A stretch of 64,000 nucleotides of DNA, taken from the NCBI GenBank assembly GCA_026984795.1, contig JALSRK010000073.1, forward strand, positions 1 to 64,000, given 5' to 3'. Positions 35,157 to 42,588 of this stretch are shown one piece after another (position 1 is the stretch's first letter; the number at the start of each line of letters is the position of its first letter). Source of the stretch: Solibacteraceae bacterium (GTDB lineage Bacteria > Acidobacteriota > Terriglobia > Bryobacterales > Bryobacteraceae). The notes beneath the pieces are model-generated. The model made no database searches. It saw only the letters and a list, made by a program, of their open reading frames with translations, and was not told where the DNA came from. The position numbers and the translations under genes were made by a program.

Positions 35157-36385
35157 GCGCCGAGTCCGCCAAGACCGCCGGCTTCGTCTTCGCCGCTCTC
35201 GTGCTCGTCACCGCCGCCGCCTGGATCGAACCCGGCGTCGTCACCCCCGAGGCCATGAGCGACGAGGGCGAGCCGCTGTTCCCCAACTTCCGCGACGTCA
35301 TGGACGTCAAGGCCATCGAGGTGATCGCCTACAACGAGGACCAGGCCACCGCCACCCCGCTCAAGGTCGAGTTCCGCGACGGCAAGTGGATCATGCCGTC
35401 CCACTATGACTACCCGGCCGACGCCCGCGACCGCCTGGACAAGACCGCCGGCGCTCTGCTGGGCCTCAAGAAGGACCTCGTCATCTCCGACCGCCTCGAA
35501 GACCACGCCAAGTACGGCGTCATCGATCCCCTCGACATGAAGGTCGCCAGCCTCACCGGGCGCGGCAAGCGCGTGACTTTGCGCAACGGCCGGGACGAGA
35601 TCCTCGCCGACGTCATTCTCGGCAAGCCCGTCGAGGACCACCCCGGCTACCGCTACGTCCGCCTGCCCGGCCGCAAGCGTGTCTACGGCGTCAAGACCGC
35701 CGCCGACCCTTCGGCCCGTTTTGAAGACTGGGTGGAAGCGAATCTGCTTCGGCTCTCGCCCTCCCGCATCCGCAAGATCACCATCAATAGCTATTCCATC
35801 GACGAGACCCTCGGGCGGGTGACAAACCTTCAGCGCGTCGAGGCTACCCGCGACGGTTCCGACTGGAGGGTCGCCGGCACCAGGAAGGTTTCCATCGGCG
35901 CCATCCGCCGCGCCGCGTCTGCTTTGGCCTCCATCCGCATCGTCGGGGCCCGCCCCAAGCCCCGGACCCTCGCCGAGCAGTTCCGGGAAGGCAAGGTGGA
36001 GATGACCCTCGAAGCTGTGATGTCCCTCCGCCGGCGGGGCTTCTTCCTCACCCCCCTCGGTCGGCTGTTTGCCAATGAAGGGGAAATGGTCGTGGAAACC
36101 GATCGCGGCCTCGTCTACACGCTCCGGTTCGGCGAGATCGTCGCCGGGGCCGGACGCGCCGCCGAGGGTTCCTCCGGCCAGGACAAGGGCGCCGGGTCCG
36201 CCGCCGCCGAAACCGGTGAGCAGAACCGCTACCTGCTCGTTACCGTCCACTACGATCCAAAAGTCCGCCAGCGCTACGGTGGCCCCGCTGGTGGCGAACG
36301 GACCGCCCGCTTCTTGAGCCGTAAATTCTCCGGGTGGTACTACGTGATCTCCGGCGAAGACTTCAACAAGCTCCGCGCCTGGTGA
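35153..36385 (+). CDS. DUF4340-domain membrane-anchored protein
   Basis: A 410-residue protein with one N-terminal membrane segment (about residues 8-24, TAGFVFAALVLVTAAAW) and a long exported part. The DUF4340 repeats appear as KVEFRDGKWIMPSHYDYPADARDRLDK... near residue 65 and DHAKYGVIDP near 120, with a similar fold repeated in the C-terminal half (EMTLEAVMSLRRRGF). The start overlaps the GldFG stop as ATGA. DUF4340 proteins commonly follow GldG-type genes, so this is probably the third subunit of the exporter. Biochemical function is unknown. Confidence 0.85.
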   Translation: MSAESAKTAGFVFAALVLVTAAAWIEPGVVTPEAMSDEGEPLFPNFRDVMDVKAIEVIAYNEDQATATPLKVEFRDGKWIMPSHYDYPADARDRLDKTAGALLGLKKDLVISDRLEDHAKYGVIDPLDMKVASLTGRGKRVTLRNGRDEILADVILGKPVEDHPGYRYVRLPGRKRVYGVKTAADPSARFEDWVEANLLRLSPSRIRKITINSYSIDETLGRVTNLQRVEATRDGSDWRVAGTRKVSIGAIRRAASALASIRIVGARPKPRTLAEQFREGKVEMTLEAVMSLRRRGFFLTPLGRLFANEGEMVVETDRGLVYTLRFGEIVAGAGRAAEGSSGQDKGAGSAAAETGEQNRYLLVTVHYDPKVRQRYGGPAGGERTARFLSRKFSGWYYVISGEDFNKLRAW

Positions 36386-36528
36386 TCCCGGCGTCGCCGT
36401 CCGCCGCTCCGGCCGCTTTGTGGCCGGCCGGTGCAAATCCGTTGTTCCGTCTCGAGATTCGACCCCTGCACCATTGGTCGAGACCCTCTGCCCAACAGGC
36501 CGTCCAGGCCCGCAGGCCCGATCTCCTG
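36386..36528. other. Intergenic stretch upstream of the RRM promoter
   Basis: Noncoding DNA between the DUF4340 stop and the RRM-gene promoter. Short GC-rich inverted repeats (GGCCGGCC region at 36412-36430) may help end the upstream transcript. No gene is seen. Confidence 0.4.
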
Positions 36529-36557
36529 TTGACTAAACTACCGGCCTGTGGGATCAT
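36529..36557 (+). promoter_or_regulatory. Promoter for the RRM protein gene
   Basis: TTGACT (36529-36534), 17 nt, then GATCAT (36552-36557). Transcription from near 36564 would leave a leader of about 135 nt, long enough for cold-shock-type regulation, though no such element was recognised. Confidence 0.5.
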
Positions 36558-36698
36558 GAGGACGGGTAGCCGGTGAGGCCCGAGCGCCAAGCCCGGTTCG
36601 AGAGACAGCCAATATCACTATCGAAAGCCCGCCTCGAGTTCTCGCCACACCCTTCTGTCTCATGAGAATGGATCGACGGGCAGAAGGAGTTTACACAA

Positions 36699-37016
36699 AT
36701 GAGACTTTACGTTGGGAACATTCCCTACACCACGACCGAGTCTGAACTCACTGAGTGGTTCGCGGAGTCCGGCGTCACCGTCGACTCGCTGAGCATCGCC
36801 CGTGACCGTTTCTCCGGCGAGTCCCGCGGTTTCGGTTTCGTCGAGATCGACGACCCGTCGGCCGCCGAGCAGGCCATCAATGCCTGCAACGGGCGCGACT
36901 GCCAGGGCCGCAGCCTCGTCGTGAACGAAGCTCGCCCGATGCGCGAGCGCGCCCCGCGGGCCGGCGGCGGCGGTCGCGATCGCGGCGGCCGTGGCCGTGG
37001 CGGCAACCGCTGGTAA
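36699..37016 (+). CDS. RNA-binding protein with one RRM and Gly/Arg tail
   Basis: A 105-residue protein with a single RNA-recognition motif. RNP2 is LYVGNI at residues 3-8 and RNP1 is RGFGFVEI near residue 44. The tail GGGGRDRGGRGRGG after residue 88 is glycine- and arginine-rich, as in cyanobacterial and proteobacterial cold-induced RRM proteins. AAGGAG lies 9 nt before the ATG. It probably acts as a cytosolic RNA chaperone. It is monocistronic, with its own promoter and a ~135-nt leader. Confidence 0.93.
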   Translation: MRLYVGNIPYTTTESELTEWFAESGVTVDSLSIARDRFSGESRGFGFVEIDDPSAAEQAINACNGRDCQGRSLVVNEARPMRERAPRAGGGGRDRGGRGRGGNRW

Positions 37017-37197
37017 GGTATCCCCTTTTCCCGGTATTCGGGCGGGTCTGCGGATCCGCCCGGTTCCCGCTCTTCCGTCCCCTTCTTGTTTGCTGAGCCC
37101 CCGGCTTGCCCTCCGGGCGTGCCGGCCGGCCGTCCCCGGCTCACTCCCGGTGGCACCGAGCGTCCCCCAACCCGCAAGCGCTTCCACCCTGCGCGGC

Positions 37198-37203
37198 TAG
37201 AAT
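37198..37203 (+). promoter_or_regulatory. -10 box abutting the DUF885 gene
   Basis: TAGAAT ends 7 nt before the ATG at 37211, the spacing expected for a leaderless mRNA. No Shine-Dalgarno sequence is present. Confidence 0.45.
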
Positions 37204-37210
37204 AGTCTTC

Positions 37211-38944
37211 ATGTGGCAGCGCGTGGCGGCAGGTTTCGTCTGTCTCGGCTTGCTCGGTTGCGGAACCAGCCGTCCGCGGCCGCGGCTCCTCGAGTTCGAG
37301 AACGACTTCCTCCAGGCCTTCTTCGAGTTCCACCCTCCGGCCGCCGCCCGCGCCGGCCTCACTCAGTTCCAGGGACGCTTGGGCGACTGGAGCGAGCGCG
37401 CGGTTCGGCGCCGTCGTGATGAGCTCACCCGCATGCTCGCCCGGATCCTCGCTCTTCAGTCCGAACCCCTCTCCTGGAATGAAAAGGCCGAAAGCCGCGT
37501 CCTCGAGTACGCCGTCCGCAGCGAACTCGCCGAGTGGACGATATTGCAGTCCTGGCGCCGCAACCCGGCTCTCTATCCCGAAATCCCTCTGCGGGCCTTG
37601 AACCGTGCCATCCATTTCCCCGCCGACGTGCCGTCCCGCCGTCTCGAAAGCGTACTCATCTCGCTCACCGAACTCGACTCGATAATGGCTGCGATGCGCG
37701 CCAACGTCACCGAGCCCACTACGCTTTCGCTGCAGGCCGGCCTGGACCGCTGCCGGCGGCTCCAGAGCCTCCTCTCCGGCGATCTCGCCGACTGGGCTCC
37801 CCGGGCCGCCGGCGTCGATCTGGACCTGGCCCGCAGCTTTTCCGGGGCCCTGCCGCTGGCGCTCAGCTCCGTGAGAGAAAGCATCAGCTGGCTCGAGGAA
37901 CGGGCATCCGCCCCCTTGCCCGGCCCCGCCCCCCTCGGCCCGGAGAAGTTCATTACGACAGTCCTCTTTCAGTCGATGGCCGAAATCCCGCTCAGCGAGC
38001 TCGAGCGGATGGCCGCCGGGATGGTGGAGCGGGACCGCCGCGCCCTGGCCTCCGTTGCCGCCCGGGAAGCGCCGGGAAGCCCGGCGCCGGCGGCCTTGCG
38101 CCGGATTCTTGGACAACCCGTCCCCGAATCCGAGCGGCTCCGCACCGCCCGCCGGGCCGTCGAAGAAGCCCGCCGGTTTGTCATGAGCCACGGGCTCATG
38201 CCTTTGTCCGCCGAAATCGCCGGCTCTCCGAAATACTCGCTCCAGCCCATGCCTGCCTGCTTGCGCAGCCCCATCGATCCTGGCTGGTTCGAGCCCCCGC
38301 CGGTGCAGGAGAACCAGGTGCGCAACGGCGTCTGGCAGGTCGGCGGCCCTCTTGCCTCCTGGCCGCCGCAAGAGCGGTTTGCGGCTGCGATCGATTCCTC
38401 GGAAGCCTGCCTCCGCTGGGACGCCGTCCACGATATCGTGCCCGGCCTCTACCTCTACGCCCTCCACGCCGTCGCCTACCGCCCCCACGCCGGGCGCCTG
38501 GTTCCCGAACGCGTCCTCGTGAACCGCGTCACCCAGAGCGGCTGGGCCGCCTACGCTGAGCAGACGATGTGGGAAGCCGGTTTCGGGCGGGACGATCCAC
38601 GCATGGAACTGGCCCTGCGCCACCGGGCCTTGGTGCGCGACTGCCGCTTTCTCGCCGCCGTCCGCTTCCACGCTCGCGGTGCGAGCCTGGCCGAGGTGGA
38701 GCGGTTGTTTGTGGAAAAGGCTTTTCTTCCGCCGCTGGCTGCCGCTCTGGAAGCCCGCGCTGTCGCCCTCGATCCCCTACGCCTGGCCGGAGCCCTGGGC
38801 GAAGCGCTCATCCTGCAATTGCGGCAGGAGTTCCGCAAAGCTCATGCCAGGGAATCCCCGGCGGCGTTTCACGAAGCCTTCCTCCGCTACGCGCCCTTGC
38901 CCATTCCCCTGATCCGCGAAGCTCTCCTCGGGCACAGACGCTAG
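37211..38944 (+). CDS. DUF885-family lipoprotein with a degenerate metal site
   Basis: A 577-residue protein. Residues 1-17 are a lipoprotein signal with lipobox LLGC (MWQRVAAGFVCLGLLGC). The body resembles DUF885 proteins, which are related to metallopeptidases. The family motif HEAxPGHxxQ appears as VHDIVPGLYLYALHA near residue 405: Glu is replaced by Asp and the second His by Leu. The later GWAAYAEQTMWEAGF (family GWALYAE) near 450 is kept. It is therefore probably not an active zinc peptidase and may be a binding or structural protein. The upstream -10 suggests leaderless expression. Confidence 0.8.
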   Translation: MWQRVAAGFVCLGLLGCGTSRPRPRLLEFENDFLQAFFEFHPPAAARAGLTQFQGRLGDWSERAVRRRRDELTRMLARILALQSEPLSWNEKAESRVLEYAVRSELAEWTILQSWRRNPALYPEIPLRALNRAIHFPADVPSRRLESVLISLTELDSIMAAMRANVTEPTTLSLQAGLDRCRRLQSLLSGDLADWAPRAAGVDLDLARSFSGALPLALSSVRESISWLEERASAPLPGPAPLGPEKFITTVLFQSMAEIPLSELERMAAGMVERDRRALASVAAREAPGSPAPAALRRILGQPVPESERLRTARRAVEEARRFVMSHGLMPLSAEIAGSPKYSLQPMPACLRSPIDPGWFEPPPVQENQVRNGVWQVGGPLASWPPQERFAAAIDSSEACLRWDAVHDIVPGLYLYALHAVAYRPHAGRLVPERVLVNRVTQSGWAAYAEQTMWEAGFGRDDPRMELALRHRALVRDCRFLAAVRFHARGASLAEVERLFVEKAFLPPLAAALEARAVALDPLRLAGALGEALILQLRQEFRKAHARESPAAFHEAFLRYAPLPIPLIREALLGHRR

Positions 38945-38981
38945 AGTCGCTCCACCGCCCGATCGCCCCGCCGGAGTGAGA

Positions 38982-38987
38982 TATAGT
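38982..38987 (+). promoter_or_regulatory. -10 box for the SDR gene
   Basis: TATAGT lies 48 nt before the start codon of the SDR gene. The -35 region is poor. Confidence 0.4.
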
Positions 38988-39035
38988 GACAGCTTGGCGC
39001 GATCTTCACGCATTGACCGAGGGTAAGGAGGCAGC

Positions 39036-39800
39036 ATGGCGAACGAATTCTCCGGCCAGACGGCTCTCGTCACGGGAGCTTCCCGCGGCATCGGGGCGGC
39101 GACCGCCGTGGCCCTGGCCAGGGCCGGCGTCGCCCGCGTCGTGATCCACTACAACTCCTACCGCGAGGGCGCCGAGCGCGTCATGGAAGAGATCCGCCGC
39201 CGCGGCGCCGAGACCGACGCCATTCAGGCGGACCTCTCCGAGGAATACGGCATCGAGGATTGCGTCACTGCCGTCAAGCGCGTCGCCCCGGAGGTGGACA
39301 TCCTCGTCAACAACGCCGGCTCGCTGGTTCGCCGCGCCCCGCTCTCGGACTGCCCGCCCGAGGTCTACGACAAGGTGATGAACCTCAACGTCAAGAGCGT
39401 CTGGCGCATCACCCAGGCCGTGGCGCCGTCGATGGTCGCCCGCCGCCGCGGCATCATCGTCAACGTCAGCTCCATCGCCGCGCGCACCGGCGGCGGCCCC
39501 GGGGCCACCGTCTACGCCGCCGCCAAGGCCGCCGTCTCCACCATGACCAAGGGGATGGCCCGCGAACTCGCCCCGCACGGCATCCGCGTCAACGCCATCA
39601 GCCCCGGCACCGTGGACAACTACTTCCACCAGCAGTTCTCCACCCGCGAGATGCTCGACCGCGTCATCGCCAGTACCCCCATCGGGCGCCTCGCCACCAA
39701 CGAGGAGATGGCCGACGTGATCGTCTTCTTGTGCTCGCACGCCGCCCGCTACATCGTCGGCCAAACCATCGAGATCAACGGCGGCATGTATATGATCTGA
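39036..39800 (+). CDS. Short-chain dehydrogenase/reductase (FabG-like)
   Basis: NAD(P)-dependent oxidoreductase of 254 residues. The cofactor motif is TALVTGASRGIGAATAVALA near residue 9. NNAG lies at about 90. The catalytic serine is in NVSSIAA near 143 and the YxxxK pair is VYAAAKAAVSTM near 160. A C-terminal GQTIEINGGMYM closes the fold. AAGGAGG lies 4 nt before the ATG. The sequence is close to 3-oxoacyl-ACP reductase, but no fatty-acid genes are adjacent, so a sugar or polyol substrate is equally possible. It converges with the NHL protein gene, with 16 nt between stops. Confidence 0.9.
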   Translation: MANEFSGQTALVTGASRGIGAATAVALARAGVARVVIHYNSYREGAERVMEEIRRRGAETDAIQADLSEEYGIEDCVTAVKRVAPEVDILVNNAGSLVRRAPLSDCPPEVYDKVMNLNVKSVWRITQAVAPSMVARRRGIIVNVSSIAARTGGGPGATVYAAAKAAVSTMTKGMARELAPHGIRVNAISPGTVDNYFHQQFSTREMLDRVIASTPIGRLATNEEMADVIVFLCSHAARYIVGQTIEINGGMYMI

Positions 39801-39816
39801 CGGCTCCGGCGCCGTT

Positions 39817-42516
39817 TCACCGCACCCAGATGGAAACGCCCGGCTGGGCGGGCGCTTCCCCCACCCAGAGTTCCACCGCCAGGCGGCCCGACGGCGCGAA
39901 TCCCCCGGGCGCGCGCACGTTCACCTGCATCACACCGGCCAGGCCCGGCGCCGCGCCTGCGTACAAGACTTCCGCGGGCAGGCCCCCGATCCGCACGTGG
40001 ACTGGGGACGCCGGCCTCCCGAACGGCTCCTCGGCCGGCCGCCCGGTTTCCCCCGGGGGGGTCAGGAGACCTTCCCCGGTCGCGTAGAGCAAGATCACCG
40101 CACCCTTCGGCGCCGGATTCTCTTCGGAGTTCAGCGTCCCGTCGGCGTGGACTGCCGCCGCCTGGCCGGAGCCGCCCTCCAGGGTGAAGATCCCCGGAGC
40201 CGCCGCCGCGGTCCCGACCCGCGCCCGGCTGTGCAACCGCCCCCCGGAGAAGACCTCCACCAGGAGCTCGTCGCGCCCTGCCGCTTCGTAGGGAACTTGA
40301 ACGTTCAACTGGTCCCGCCCGGCATAGAAGATCGGCGCCGGGATGCCATTGAAACGCACCTCCACTCCCGCCAGGACGGTCTTCACCCGGCCGTCCGCGC
40401 CCAGTGCGCCGGCCGCCGGCTCCTCCGGCCCCGCCCCCGGCGCGAAAACCGCCACGATCTCTCCCGGGGCCACCGGCCCGGGCAGGAAGGAAGCTCCGTT
40501 CACCACCTCGCAGCGCCCTGCCGGCTCGATCGCCGGGTCCGCCTCAGCCACCCGCAGCCGCCTCACCCGCCGGTTGCCGAGGTCGGCGATCAGTACCGCC
40601 CCGTTGGCCCCGGTGGCGAGCGCTGACGGCTCGGAAAGCCTCGCTTGCCGGGCCCAGGAGCCGTCCCCGGCGAACCCCGCCGCGCCCGTCCCGGCTACAG
40701 TCTCGATGGCGCCTTCCGGCGAGACCCGGCGCACCCGCTGGTTCCCCGTGTCCGCAATCCACAACGCCCCGCTCCCGTCCACCGCCACCGCCGTGGGCCG
40801 GTTCAGTTGCGCTTGCGCCGCCGGCCCGCCGTCGCCCGTGTAGCCCGCTGTTCCCGTGCCCGCTACCGTCACGATGATCCCGTCCGGCCGGACGTAACGT
40901 ACGGTGTGCGCACCTGGGTCGGCGATGTAGAGCCCGCCTTTCCCATCGACGGCCAACCCGGCGGGGCTGTCCATGTAGGCCAGCCGGGCCAGGCCGAGGT
41001 CTCCGCCGTAGCCCGGAACGCCATTGCCGGCGAAGGTATCGATGGTTCCGTCCGGAGCGACGCGGCGCACGCAGTGGTTGCCGCTGTCGGCGATGAACAG
41101 GTTGCCCCGGGCGTCGGCCGCCACCGCCCGGGGAAAGTTCAGTTGCGCCTGCGCCGCCGGCCCGCCGTCGCCCCCGTAGCCCGGCGTGCCATCGCCGGCC
41201 GCGGTGAGGATCGTGCCGTCGGGCAGCACCCGCCGGACACGGTGTCCCCGATAGTCCGCTATCCAGAATCCCCCCAGGCCATCCGCGGCCACCGACACCG
41301 GATCGCCCAGCCCCGCCTCGATGGCCGGCCCGCCGTCCCCGCCGTGCCCGGCCTCCCCGTTGCCCGCGATCGTGAGAATGCGGCCGTCCGCCTGCACCCG
41401 CCGGATCCGCCGCCGTCCTTCGTCGGCGATCAGCAGGTCTCCAAAGGCGTCGAAGGCAATCCCGATCGGAGCGTCGAGCGTCGCCGAGGTGGCGGCGACG
41501 CCATCGGCGTAGTTGCCGAACTCTCCGTTGCCCGCCGCCGGCGCCAGCGCACCCGGCCCTGGTACGGTCCACACCCGGCGCCCGCCCCCCACGTAGACCA
41601 GGCCGCCCGAGACCGCCACGTCCCGGAAGCGGCCCCCGGCCGGCGCCCGGACCACCAGTTCCACTTCGCCGGCCTGCTTCACTGCGTAGACGGCCTTCTC
41701 GTCGGCCACGTACACCGTGCCTGCGGCGTCCACCGCCACCCCCGTGGGCTGGGTCAGCCGCAGACCGCCTTCTTCGGCTCCCGCCACCGTCTCGATCCGC
41801 CCGTTGCGCAGCCGCCGGAGAAGCCGGTTCCCGCTGTCGGCGATATAGACGCTCCCGTCCGGCCCCGCCGCCAGGCCGGCGGGCGCGTTGAGCTCTGTCT
41901 CGAGAGCCGGCCCGTCTCCGTTGAAGCCGGCTACGCCCGCGCCGGCGACCGCCTCCACCCGGCCCGAAGGGCTCACCCGGTACACCCGGTGGCCCGAGAA
42001 ATCCGAGACGTAGAGGTTGCCCTCCGTGTCAGCCGCTACGTTCCGCGGCCCGGCGAAGCGAACCGCCTCGCTAAACGATCCGCTCCCGCCGGCCACCGTC
42101 TGCATCGTCCCGTCCGGCCGGATCCGCCTGATGCGCCGGTTGCCGAAATCGGCCACGTACAGTGACCCGTCCGGTCTCACGGCGATCCCGTATGGTTGGT
42201 TGAGGCGCGCCTCCGCCGCCGGGCCGCCGTCGCCGGTGCTGCCCGGAAACCCGTCCCCGGCTACCGTGGTGATGGTCCCGCTCGCGCCGTCCACCCGCCG
42301 GATCCGGTGGTCGAGACTGTCGCTGACATACAGGTTCCCTTGGGCGTCCACCGCGAGCCCTTCCACGTCGCCCAATCTCGCCTCCACCGCCGCCCCGCCG
42401 TCTCCCGGTTGGCCGCCCCCGGCTACGGTGTCGATCACGTAGGCCGGTGGGGCGGCCGCGGATACGGATACTCCCACGGTCAGCCAAAGCACTAGCCGTG
42501 TCGCGCCACTGGCCAT
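39817..42516 (-). CDS. Exported NHL-repeat protein with TIGR03437 domain
   Basis: An 899-residue exported protein. A signal peptide spans about residues 1-21 (LVLWLTVGVSVSAAA). I count about twelve NHL-type repeats between residues ~50 and 655, each like GIAVRPDGSLYVADFGNRRI followed by GDGGPAAEARL. The sixth is weak, so the array may form two six-bladed propellers. The last ~225 residues are a TIGR03437 domain with IPAPIFYAGRDQLNVQVP and VLYAGAAPGLAGVMQVNVRAP. The same domain ends the DUF5666 protein. GGGGGAAG precedes the ATG. It likely works at the cell surface, with unknown ligand. Confidence 0.88.
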   Translation of the reverse strand: MASGATRLVLWLTVGVSVSAAAPPAYVIDTVAGGGQPGDGGAAVEARLGDVEGLAVDAQGNLYVSDSLDHRIRRVDGASGTITTVAGDGFPGSTGDGGPAAEARLNQPYGIAVRPDGSLYVADFGNRRIRRIRPDGTMQTVAGGSGSFSEAVRFAGPRNVAADTEGNLYVSDFSGHRVYRVSPSGRVEAVAGAGVAGFNGDGPALETELNAPAGLAAGPDGSVYIADSGNRLLRRLRNGRIETVAGAEEGGLRLTQPTGVAVDAAGTVYVADEKAVYAVKQAGEVELVVRAPAGGRFRDVAVSGGLVYVGGGRRVWTVPGPGALAPAAGNGEFGNYADGVAATSATLDAPIGIAFDAFGDLLIADEGRRRIRRVQADGRILTIAGNGEAGHGGDGGPAIEAGLGDPVSVAADGLGGFWIADYRGHRVRRVLPDGTILTAAGDGTPGYGGDGGPAAQAQLNFPRAVAADARGNLFIADSGNHCVRRVAPDGTIDTFAGNGVPGYGGDLGLARLAYMDSPAGLAVDGKGGLYIADPGAHTVRYVRPDGIIVTVAGTGTAGYTGDGGPAAQAQLNRPTAVAVDGSGALWIADTGNQRVRRVSPEGAIETVAGTGAAGFAGDGSWARQARLSEPSALATGANGAVLIADLGNRRVRRLRVAEADPAIEPAGRCEVVNGASFLPGPVAPGEIVAVFAPGAGPEEPAAGALGADGRVKTVLAGVEVRFNGIPAPIFYAGRDQLNVQVPYEAAGRDELLVEVFSGGRLHSRARVGTAAAAPGIFTLEGGSGQAAAVHADGTLNSEENPAPKGAVILLYATGEGLLTPPGETGRPAEEPFGRPASPVHVRIGGLPAEVLYAGAAPGLAGVMQVNVRAPGGFAPSGRLAVELWVGEAPAQPGVSIWVR

Positions 42517-42588
42517 AGTGTTTCTTCCCCCAGTGGAATAAGTGGTTTCGAGATCAAATGAGTCTCACGGGAAGCGATATGCGCCAGT

